Of a stretch of DNA of 64,000 nucleotides, positions 1 through 9,790 are shown piece after piece. The stretch is taken from assembly GCF_027744825.2 (NCBI RefSeq), contig NC_071349.1, forward strand, positions 2,728,001 through 2,792,000, read 5' to 3'. Under the pieces are notes generated by a model. The model saw only the letters and a program-made list of their open reading frames with translations, searched no databases and was not told the DNA's origin. How positions within the stretch are numbered: position 1 is the first letter of the stretch; the number at the start of each line of letters is the position of its first letter. Both the position numbers and the translations under genes were made by a program. Source of the stretch: Synchiropus splendidus. Lineage: Eukaryota > Chordata > Actinopteri > Syngnathiformes > Callionymidae.

Positions 1-169
1 CTATAGCAGAAAAGGTCTTTCTAGTAGTTGCACATCAAATCTAAGCTGTCTCAAGTGTTTTTCCAAAGTGATCAACCTTTTTACGTTTTGCGTTTCGGAA
101 CCCACCTAATCTCAGGCTGAAAACGCGTTTTCTGCATTGTGCCATAACTTCTCAGGGAAGCTTCAGAAC
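1..169 (+). repeat. Partial monomer at left edge
   Basis: The window opens inside a monomer, at the CTATAGCAG segment. This edge unit carries the CTCAAGTG, TGATCAACC and TTTTGCG markers. These are shared with the monomers beginning near 4118 and 9380, which also precede a CGACGCTG monomer. The array therefore continues upstream. Confidence 0.95.
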
Positions 170-228
170 ATGAAATGTTCACCTCCCACTATAGCAGAAA
201 GGGTCTTTCTAGTAGTTACACATCAAAT

Positions 229-2108
229 CGACGCTGTCTGAAGTGTTTTTCCAAAGTTATCAACATTTTTACGTTTGGCGTTCCGGAATCAACCTTATCT
301 CAGGCTGAAAACGCATTTTCTGCATTGTGCCATAACTTTGTAAGGAAGCTTCAGAACATGAAATTTTCACCTCCCACTATAGCAGAAAGGGTCTTTCTAG
401 TAGTTGCACATCAAATCTAAGCTGTCTGAAGTGTTTTTCGAAAGTTATCAACATTTTTCTGTTTGGCGTTCCAGAATCGACCTTATCTCAGGCTGAAAAC
501 GCGTTTTACGCATTGTGCCATAACTTTGCAGGGAAGCTTCAGAACATGAAATGTTCACCTCCCACTATCGCAGAAAGGGTCTTTCTAGTAGTTGCACATC
601 AAATCTAAGCTGTCTGAGGTGTTTTTCCAAAGTTATCAACATTTTTATGTTTGGCGTTCCAGAATCGACCTTATCTCAGGCTGAAAACGCGTTGTCTGCA
701 TTGTGCCATAACTTTGCATGGAAGCTTCAGAACATGAAATGTTCACCTCCCGCTATCGCAGAAAGGGTCTTTCTAGTAATTGCACATCAAATCTAAGCTG
801 TCTGAAGTGTTTTTCCAAAGATATCAACATTTTTGTGTTTGGCATTCCGGAACCCACCTTATCTCAGGCTGAAAACGCGTTTTCTGCATTGTGCCATAAC
901 TTCTCAGGGAAGCTTCAGAACATGAAATGTTCACGTCCAACTATAGCAGAAAGGGTCTTTCTAGTAGTTGCACATCAAATCAAAGCTGTCTGAAGTGTTT
1001 TTCCAAAGTTATCAACATTTTAATGTATGGCGTTCCGGAATCGACCTTATCTCAGCCTGAAAACGCGTTTTACGCAATGTGCCATAACTTCTCAGGGAAG
1101 CTTCAGAACATGAAATGTTCACCTCCCACTATAGCAGAAAGGGTCTTTCTAGTAGTTGCACATCAAATCTAAGAATTCTTAAGTGTTTTTCCATAGTTAT
1201 CAACATTTTTATGTTTGGCGTTCCGGAATCGACCTTATCTCAGGCTGAAAACGCGTTTTCTGCATTGTGCCATAACTTCTCAGGGAAGCTTCAGAACATG
1301 AAATGTTCACCTCCCACTATAGCAGAAAGGGTTTTTCTAGTAGTTGCACATCAAATCTAAGCTGTCTGAAGTGTTTTTCCAAAGTTATCAACATTTTTAT
1401 GTTTGGCGTTCCCGAATCGACCTTATCTCAGGCTGAAAACGCATTTTCTGCATTGTGCCATAACTTTGTGAGGAAGCTTCAGAACATGAAATTTTCACCT
1501 CCCACTATAGCAGAAAGGGTCTTTCTAGTAATTGCACTTCAAATCTAAGCTGTCTGAAGTGTTTTTCGAAAGTTATCAACATTTTTATGTTTGGCGTTCC
1601 AGAATCGACCTTATCTCAGGCTGAAATCGCGTTTTCTGCATTGTCCCATAACTTTCCAGGGAAGCTTCAGAACATGAAATTTTGATCTCCCACTATAGCA
1701 GAAAGGGTCTTTCTAGTAGTTGCACATCAAATCTAAGCTGTCTGAGGTGTTTTTCCAAAGTTATCAACATTTTTATGTTTGGCGTTCCGGAATCGACCTT
1801 ATCTCAGGATGAAAAATCGTTTTCTGCATTGTCCCATAACTTTCCAGGGAAGCTTCAGAACATGAAATTTTGACCTCCCACTATAGCAGAAAGGGTCTTT
1901 CTAGTAGTTGCACATCAAATCTAAGCTGTCTGATGTGTTTTTCCAAAGTTATCAACATTGTTATGTATGGCGTTCCGGAATCGAACTTATCTCATGCAGA
2001 AAACGCGTTTAACGCATTGTGCCCTAACTTTGCAGGGACCCTTTAGAACATCAAATTTTCACCTCCCACTATAGCAGAAAAGGTCTTTCTAGTAGTTGCA
2101 CATCAAAT
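229..2108 (+). repeat. Higher-order unit alpha, 10 monomers (1880 bp)
   Basis: This unit is ten monomers in fixed order, each with private markers. The order runs CGACGCTG; TTTTTCTG; CTGAGGTG with TTGTCTGC; AAAGATATC with GGCATTCC; CAAAGCTG with CAGCCTG; the EcoRI monomer AAGAATTCTT; CCGAATCG; a hybrid monomer; CAGGATGAAAAATCG; and CTGATGTG with GTATGGCG and CCTTTAGAACATC. The same order restarts at 2109. Monomer 8 (about 1542-1729) appears to be a fusion of two monomers that stay separate in the next copy, with the switch at about 1608-1626. The monomer with CTCAAGTG found in other copies is missing from the alpha-beta join. Confidence 0.85.
1170..1181. other. 12-bp palindrome TAAGAATTCTTA with EcoRI site
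   Basis: The segment AAGCTGTCTG is replaced by AAGAATTCTT in this monomer subtype, creating a 12-bp palindrome. It is one of only three copies I saw in the window. Confidence 0.9.
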
Positions 2109-4363
2109 CGACGCTGTCTGAAGTGTTTTTCCAAAGTTATCAACATTTTTACGTTTGGCGTTCCGGAATCAACCTTATCTCAGGCTGAAAACGCATTTTC
2201 TGCATTGTGCCATGACTTTGTAAGGAAGCTTCAGAACATGAAATTTTCACCTCCCACTACAGCAGAAAGGGTCTTTCTAGTAGTTGCACATCAAATCTAA
2301 GCTGTCTGAAGTGTTTTTCGAAAGTTTTCAACATTTTTCTGTTTGGCGTTCCAGAATCGACCTTATCTCAGGCTGAAAACGCGTTTTACGCATTGTGCCA
2401 TAACTTTGCAGGGAAGCTTCAGAACATGAAATGTTCACCTCCCACTATAGCAGAAAGGGTCTTTCTAGTAGTTGCACATCAAATCTAAGCTGTCTGAGGT
2501 GTTTTTCCAAAGTTATCAACATTTTTATGTTTGGCGTTCCAGAATCGACCTTATCTCAGGCTGAAAACGCGTTGTCTGCATTGTGCCATAACTTTGCATG
2601 GAAGCTTCAGAACATGAAATGTTCACCTCCCGCTATCGCAGAAAGGGTCTTTCTAGTAATTGCACATCAAATCTAAGCTGTCTGAAGTGTTTTTCCAAAG
2701 ATATCAACATTTTTGTGTTTGGCATTCCGGAACCCACCTTATCTCAGGCTGAAAACGCGTTTTCTGCATTGTGCCATAACTTCTCAGGGAAGCTTCAGAA
2801 CATGAAATGTTCACGTCCAACTATAGCAGAAAGGGTCTTTCTAGTAGTTGCACATCAAATCAAAGCTGTCTGAAGTGTTTTTCCAAAGTTATCAACATTT
2901 TAATGTTTGGCGTTCCGGAATCGACCTTATCTCAGCCTGAAAACGCGTTTTACGCATTGTGCCATAACTTCTCAGGGAAGCTTCAGAACATGAAATGTTC
3001 ACCTCCCACTATAGCAGAAAGGGTCTTTCTAGTAGTTGCACATCAAATCTAAGAATTCTTAAGTGTTTTTCCATAGTTATCAACATTTTTATGTTTGGCG
3101 TTCCGGAATCGACCTTATCTCAGGCTGAAAACGCGTTTTCTGCATTGTGCCATAACTTCTCAGGGAAGCTTCAGAACATGAAATTTCACCTCCCACTATA
3201 GCAGAAAGGGTTTTTCTAGTAGTTGCACATCAAATCTAAGCTGTCTGAAGTGTTTTTCCAAAGTTATCAACATTTTTATGTTTGGCGTTCCCGAATCGAC
3301 CTTATCTCAGGCTGAAAACGCATTTTCTGCATTGTGCCATAACTTTGTAAGGAAGCTTCAGAACATGAAATTTTCACCTCCCACTATAGCAGAAAGGGTC
3401 TTTCTAGTAGTTGCACATCAAATCTAAGCTGTCTGAAGTGTTTTTCCAAAGTTATCAACATTTTTATGTTTGGCGTTCCAGAATCGACCTTATCTCAGGC
3501 TGAAAACGCCTTGTCTGCATTGTGCCATAACTTTGCAGGGAAGCTTCAGAACATGAAATTTTCACCTCCCACTATAACAGAAAGGGTCTTTCTAGTACTT
3601 GCACATCAAATCTAAGCTGTCTGAAATGTTGTTCCAAAGTGATCAACATTTTTACGTTTGGCATTTCAGAACCCACCTTATCTCAGGCTGAAATCGCGTT
3701 TTCTGCATTGTCCCATAACTTTCCAGGGAAGCTTCAGAACATGAAATTTTGACCTCCCACTATAGCAGAAAGGGTCTTTCTAGTAGTTGCACATCAAATC
3801 TAAGCTGTCTGAGGTGTTTTTCCAAAGTTATCAACATTTTTATGTTTGGCGTTCCGGAATCGACCTTATCTCAGGATGAAAAATCGTTTTCTGCATTGTC
3901 CCATAACTTTCCAGGGAAGCTTCAGAACATGAAATTTTGACCTCCCACTATAGCAGAAAAGGTCTTTCTAGTAGTTGCACATCAAATCTAAGCTGTCTGA
4001 TGTGTTTTTCCAAAGTTATCAACATTGTTATGTATGGCGTTCCGGAATCGAACTTATCTCAGGCTTAAAACGCGTTTAACGCATTGTGCCCTAACTTTGC
4101 AGGGAACCTTTAGAACATCAAATTTTCACCTCCCACTATAGCAGAAAAGGTCTTTCTAGTAGTTGCACATCAAATCTAAGCTGTCTCAAGTGTTATTCCA
4201 AAGTGATCAACCTTTTTACGTTTTGCGTTTCGGAACCCACCTAATCTCAGGCTGAAAACGCGTTTTCTGCATTGTGCCATAACTTCTCAGGGAAGCTTCA
4301 GAACATGAAATGTTCACCTCCCACTATAGCAGAAAGGGTCTTTCTAGTAGTTACACATCAAAT
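2109..4363 (+). repeat. Higher-order unit beta, 12 monomers (2255 bp)
   Basis: This unit repeats the alpha order with few base changes through the EcoRI monomer and the CCGAATCG monomer. It then contains two separate monomers (GCCTTGTCTGC, then GTTGTTCC with TTTCAGAACCC and GAAATCGCG) where alpha has one hybrid. The CTCAAGTG monomer is present at the end. A 1-bp deletion at about 3184 (ATGAAATTTCACC) makes the length 12 x 188 minus 1. Confidence 0.85.
3050..3061. other. 12-bp palindrome TAAGAATTCTTA with EcoRI site, second copy
   Basis: This copy lies exactly 1880 bp (10 monomers) after the first, in the same place within the higher-order unit. Confidence 0.9.
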
Positions 4364-5870
4364 CGACGCTGTCTGAAGTGTTTTTCCAAAGTTATCAACA
4401 TTTTTACGTTTGGCGTTCCGGAATCAACCTTATCTCAGGCTGAAAACGCATTTTCTGCATTGTGCCATAACTTTGTAAGGAAGCTTCAGAACATGAAAAT
4501 TTCACCTCCCACTATAGCAGAAAGGGTCTTTCTAGTAGTTGCACATCAAATCTAAGCTGTCTGAAGTGTTTTTCGAAAGTTATCAACATTTTTCTGTTTG
4601 GCGTTCCAGAATCGACCTTATCTCAGGCTGAAAACGCGTTTTACGCATTGTGCCATAACTTTGCAGGGAAGCTTCAGAACATGAAATGTTCACCTCCCAC
4701 TATAGCAGAAAGGGTCTTTCTAGTAGTTGCACATCAAATCTAAGCTGTCTGAGGTGTTTTTCCAAAGTTATCAACATTTTTATGTTTGGCGTTCCAGAAT
4801 CGACCTTATCTCAGGCTGAAAACGCGTTTTACGCATTGTGCCATAACTTTGCAGGGAAGCTTCAGAACATGAAATGTTCACCTCCCACTATAGCAGAAAG
4901 GGTCTTTCTAGTAGTTGCACATCAAATCTAAGCTGTCTGAAGTGCTTTACGAAAGTTATCAACATTTTTATGTTTGGCGTTCCAGAATCGACCTTATCTC
5001 AGGCTGAAAACGCGTTGTCTGCATTGTGCCATAACTTTGCATGGAAGCTTCCGAACATGAAATTTTAACCTACCACTATAGCAGAAAGGGTCTTTCTAGT
5101 AGTTGCACATCAAATCTAAGCTGTCTGAAGTGTTTTCCCAAAGTTATCAACATTTTTATGTTTGGCGTTCCGGAATCAACCTTATCTCAGGCTGAAAACG
5201 CATTTTCTGCATTGTGCCATAACTTTGTAAGGAAGGTTCAGAACATGAAATTTTCACCTCCCACTATAGCAGAAAGGGTCTTTCTAGTAGTTGCACATCA
5301 AATCTAAGCTGACTGAAGTGTTTTTCGAAAGTTATCAACATTTTTCTGTTTGGCGTTCCGGAACCCACCTTATCTCAGGCTGAAAACGTGTTTTCTGTAT
5401 TGTGCCATAACTTCTCAGGGAAGCTTCAGAACATGAAATGTTCAAGTCCCACTATTGCAGAAAGGGTCTTTCTAATAGTTGCACATCAAATCTAAGCTGT
5501 CGGAAATGTTTTTCAAAAGTTATCAACATTTTTACGTTTGGCGTTCCGGAACCCACCTTATCTCAGGCTGAACTTGCGTTTTCTGCATTGTGCCATAACT
5601 TTGCAGGGAAGCTTCAAGACATGAAATTTTCACCTCCCACAATAGCCGAAAGAGTCTTTCTAGTAGTTGCACATCAAATCTAAGCTGTCTGAAGTGTTTT
5701 TCCAAGGTTATCAACATTTTTATGTTTGGCGTTCCAGAACCCACCTTATCTCAGGCTGAAAACAGGTTTTCTGCATTGTGACATAACTTTGCAGGGAAGC
5801 TTCAGAACATGAAATGTTCACCTCCCACTATAGCAGAAAGGGTCTTTCTAGTAGTTGCACATCAAATCTA
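4364..5870 (+). repeat. Satellite monomers, partial third higher-order copy then mixed types
   Basis: Monomers 1-3 of the alpha/beta order are recognisable (CGACGCTG, TTTTTCTG, CTGAGGTG). The order then breaks with a monomer carrying TTGTCTGC, CATGGAAGCTTCC and a distinctive AACCTACCAC. About 4.68-5.09 kb matches 13.10-13.51 kb at an offset of 8417 bp, including that rare AACCTACCAC. No gene is present. Confidence 0.8.
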
Positions 5871-7250
5871 AGCTGTCTGAAGTGTTTTTTTCGAAAGTTA
5901 TCAACATTTTTATGTTAGGCGTTCCAGAATCGACCTTTTCTCAGGCTGAAAACGCGTTGTCTGCATTGTGCCATAACTTTGCCGGGAAGCTTCAGAACAT
6001 GAAATGTTCACATCCGACTATAGCAGAAAGGGTCTTTCTAGTAGTTGCACATAAAATCTAAGCTGTCTGAAGTGTTTTTCCAAAGTTATCAACATTTTTA
6101 TGTTTGACGTTTCGGAATCGACCTTATCTCAGTCTGAAAACGCGTTTTACGCATTGTGCCATAACTTTGCAGGGAAGCTTCAGAACATGAAATGTTCACC
6201 TCCCGCTTTCGCAGAAATGGTCTTTCTAGTAGTTGCACATCAAATGTAAGCTGTGTGAAGTGTTTTTCCAAAGTTATGAACATTTTTATGTTTGGCGTTC
6301 CGGAATCAACCTTATGTCAGGCTGAAAAGGCGTTTTCTGCATTGTGCCATAACTTTGCAGGGAAGCTTCAGAACATGAAATTTTCACCTCCCACTATACC
6401 AGAAAGGGTCTTTCTAGTAGTTGCACATCATATCTAAGCCGTCTGAAGTGTTTTTCCAAAGTTATCAACATTTTTATGTTTGGCGTTCCGGAATCAACCT
6501 TATCTCAGGCTGAAAATGCGTTTTCTGCATTGTGCCATAACTTTGCAGGGAAGCTTCAAGACATGAAATTTTCACGTCCCACTATAGCAGAAAGGGTCTT
6601 TCTAGTAGTTGCACATCAAATCTAAGCTGTCTGAAGTGTTTTTCGAAAGTTATCAACATTTTTATGTTTGGCGTTCCGGAATCAACCTTATCTCAAGCTG
6701 ATAACGCGTTTTCTGCATTGTGCCATAACTTTGCAGGGAAGCTTCAGAACATGAAATGTTCACCTCCCACTATAGCAGAAATGGTCTTTCTAGTAGTTGC
6801 ACATCAAATCTAAGCTGTCTGAAGTGTTTTTCGAAAGTTATCAACATTTTTATGTTTGGCGTTCCAGAATCGACCTTATCTCAGGCTGAAAACGCGTTGT
6901 CTGCATTGTGCCATAACTTTGCCGGGAAGCTTCAGAACATGAAATGTTCACATCCCACTATAGCAGAAAGGGTCTTTCTAGTAGTTGCACATGAAATCTA
7001 AGCTGTCTGAAGTGTTTTTCCAAAGTTATCTACATTTTTATGTTTGATTTTCCGGAATCGACCTTATCTCAGTCTGAAAACGCGTTTTACGCATTGTGCC
7101 ATAACTTTGCAGGGAAGCTTCAGAACATGAAATGTTCACCTCCCGCTTTCGCAGAAATGGTCTTTCTAGTAGTTGCACATCAAATGTAAGCTGTCTGAAG
7201 TGTTTTTCCAAAGTTATCAACATTTTTATGTTTGGCGTTCCGGAATCAAC
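5870..7250 (+). repeat. 5-monomer duplication (940-bp offset)
   Basis: About 5900-6300 recurs at about 6840-7240. Shared markers in order are GCCGGGAAGC with CACATCC, then CAGTCTGAAAACG with TTACGC, then CCCGCTTTCGCAGAAATGG, then AAATGTAAGCTG. A 2-bp expansion of the T5 tract (to T7) at about 5885-5891 is present only in the first copy. Confidence 0.75.
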
Positions 7251-7296
7251 CTTATCTCAGGCTGAAAACGCGTTTTCCGCATTGTGCCATAACTTT

Positions 7297-7310
7297 GGAG
7301 GGAACTCAGA
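7297..7310 (+). other. 2-bp deletion variant (GGGAACTCAG)
   Basis: GGGAACTCAG replaces GGGAAGCTTCAG at a monomer end, shortening the unit to 186 bp and removing the HindIII site. An identical variant occurs at 7671-7684, 374 bp downstream, so the change was copied rather than arising twice. Confidence 0.9.
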
Positions 7311-7670
7311 AAATGAAATTTTCAACTCCCACTATAGCAGAAAGGGTCTTTCTAGTAGTTGCACATCAAATCTAAGCCGTCTGAAGTGTTTTTCCAAAGT
7401 TATCAGCATTTTTATGTTTGGCGTTCCGGAATCAACCTTATCTCAGGCTGAAAATGCGTTTTCTGCATTGTGCCATAACTTTGCAGGGAAGATTCAGAAC
7501 ATGAAATTTTCACCTCCCACTATAGCAGAAAGGGTCTTTCTCGTAGTTGCAGATCAAATCTAAGCTGTCTGATGTGTTTTTCCAAAGTTATCAAAATTTT
7601 TATGTTTGGCGTTCCGGAATCAACCTTATCTCAGGCTGAAAACGCGTTTTCCGCATTGTGCCATAACTTT

Positions 7671-7684
7671 GGAGGGAACTCAGA
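7671..7684 (+). other. 2-bp deletion variant, second copy
   Basis: This is the same GGGAACTCAG variant as at 7297-7310, again followed by AAAATGAAATTTTCAAC, placed 374 bp downstream of the first. Confidence 0.9.
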
Positions 7685-8479
7685 AAATGAAATTTTCAAC
7701 TCCCACTATACCAGAAAGGGTCTTTCTGGTAGTTGCACATCAAATCTAAGCTGTCTGATGTGTTTTTCCAAAGTTATCAACATTTTTATGTTTGGCGTTC
7801 CGGAACCCACCTTATCTCAGGCTGAACACGCGTTTTCTGCATTGTGCAATAACTTTGTAGGGAAGCTTCAGGACATGAAATTTTCACCTCCCACAATTGC
7901 CGAAAGGGTCTTTCTAGTAGTTGCACATCAAATCTAAGCCGTCTGAAGTGTTTTTCCAAAGTTATCAACATTTTTATGTTTGGCGTTCCGGAATCAACCT
8001 TATCTCAGGCTGAAAAAGCGTTTTCTGCATTGTGCCATAACTTTGCAGGGAAGATTCAGAACATGAAATTTTAACCTCCCACTATACCGGAAAGGGTCTT
8101 TCTAGTAGTTGCACATCAAATCTAAGCTGTCTGATGTGTTTTTCCAAAGTTATCAACATTTTTATGTTTGGCGTTCCGGAACCCACCTTATCTCAGGCTG
8201 AACACGCGTTTTCTGCATTGTGCAATAACTTTGTAGGGAAGCTTCAGGACATGAAATTTTCACCTCCCACAATAGCCGAAAGGGTCTTTCTAGTAGTTGC
8301 ACATCAAATGTAAGCTGTCTGAAGTGTTTTTCCAAAGTTATGAACATTTTTGTGTTTGGCGTTCCGGAATCAACCTTATCTCAGGCTGAAAATGCGTTTT
8401 CTGCATTGTGCCATAACTTTGCAGGGAAGATTCAGAACATGAAATTTTCACCTCCCACTATAGCAGAAAGGGTCTTTCT

Positions 8480-9790
8480 AGTAGTTGCACATCAAATCTA
8501 AGAATTCTTAAGTGTTTTTCCATAGTTATCAACATTTTTATGTTTGGCGTTCCGGAATCGACCTTATCTCAGGCTGAAAACGCGTTTTCTGCATTGTGCC
8601 ATAACTTTGTAAGGAAGCTTCAGAACATGAAATTTTCACCTCCCACTATAGCAGAAAGGGTCTTTCTAGTAGTTGCACATCAAATCTAAGCTGTCTGAAG
8701 TGTTTTTCGAAAGTTATCAACATTTTCATGTTTGGCGTTCCAGAATCGACCTTATCTCAGGCTGAAAACGCCTTGTCTGCATTGTGCCATAACTTTGCAG
8801 GGAAGCTTCAGAAAATGAAATGTTCACCTCCCACTATAGCAGAAAGGGTCTTTCTAGTAGTTGCACATCAAATCTAAGCTGTCTGAAGTGTTGTTCCAAA
8901 GTGATCAACATTTTTACGTTTGGCATTTCAGAACCCACCTTATCTCAGGCTGAAATCGCGTTTTCTGCATTGTCCCATAACTTTCCAGGGAAGCTTCAGA
9001 ACATGAAATTTTGACCTCCCACTATAGCAGAAAGGGTCTTTCTAGTAGTTGCACATCAAATCTAAGCTGTCTGAGGTGTTTTTCCAAAGTTATCAACATT
9101 TTTATGTTTGGCGTTCCGGAATCGACCTTATCTCAGGATGAAAAATCGTTTTCTGCATTGTCCCATAACTTTCCAGGGAAGCTTCAGAACATGAAATTTT
9201 GACCTCCCACTATAGCAGAAAAGGTCTTTCTAGTAGTTGCACATCAAATCTAAGCTGTCTGATGTGTTTTTCCAAAGTTATCAAGATTGTTATGTATGGC
9301 GTTCCGGAATCGAACTTATCTCAGGCTGAAAACGCGTTTAACGCATTGTGCCCTAACTTTGCAGGGAACCTTTAGAACATCAAATTTTCACCTCCCACTA
9401 TAGCAGAAAAGGTCTTTCTAGTAGTTACACATCAAATCTAAGCTGTCTCAAGTGTTATTCCAAAGTGATCAACCTTTTTACGTTTTGCGTTTCGGAACCC
9501 ACCTAATCTCAGGCTGAAAACGCGTTTTCTGCATTGTGCCATAACTTCTCAGGGAAGCTTCAGAACATGAAATGTTCACCTCCCACTATAGCAGAAAGGG
9601 TCTTTCTAGTAGTTACACATCAAATCGACGCTGTCTGAAGTGTTTTTCCAAAGTTATCAACATTTTTACGTTTGGCGTTCCGGAATCAACCTTATCTCAG
9701 GCTGAAAACGCATTTTCTGCATTGTGCCATAACTTTGTAAGGAAGCTTCAGAACATGAAATTTTCACCTCCCACTAGAGCAGAAAGGGTC
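8480..9790 (+). repeat. Copy of the beta-unit tail (matches 3.45-4.52 kb)
   Basis: After the EcoRI monomer come GCCTTGTCTGC, GTTGTTCC with TTTCAGAACCC, CAGGATGAAAAATCG, CTGATGTG with GTATGGCG, CTCAAGTG, and CGACGCTG monomers. This is the same order as 3450-4520, at an offset of 5262 bp (28 monomers minus 2 bp). The match stops near 9780-9795, where the sequence changes to ACTAGAGCAG and TCTTTTAAGTAG. Confidence 0.85.
8499..8510. other. 12-bp palindrome TAAGAATTCTTA with EcoRI site, third copy
   Basis: This copy lies 5449 bp after the second and opens a run of monomers that repeats the beta order (8.5-9.78 kb). Confidence 0.9.

Larger units (their letters stand above)
7190..8480 (+). repeat. 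Alternating monomer types with HindIII-less units
   Basis: Seven successive monomers follow the pattern X-Z-X-Y-Z-Y-Z. X has GGAGGGAACTCAG (2 bp shorter, HindIII lost). Y has GAACACGCG and CAGGACATG. Z has GGAAGATTCAG (HindIII lost). The near-dimeric alternation gives offsets of 374 and 376 bp. The 2-bp loss makes unit X 186 bp, a multiple of three, which is why a frame stays open here across more than two monomers. Confidence 0.8.

Noticed and set aside
175..420. 81-codon frame beginning MFTSHYSRKG, repeated many times on the plus strand
   Set aside because: It starts in the ATGAAATG variant and ends at the TAA of the next monomer. It recurs only because the DNA repeats. The unit length shifts the frame, and there is no codon-level conservation, recognised domain or gene context.
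5532..5744. Reverse-strand frames of about 61-70 codons (MLITLEKHFRQL-like)
   Set aside because: They are the antisense shadow of the same monomers, limited by a fixed stop in the repeat, and overlap the plus-strand frames at a constant offset.
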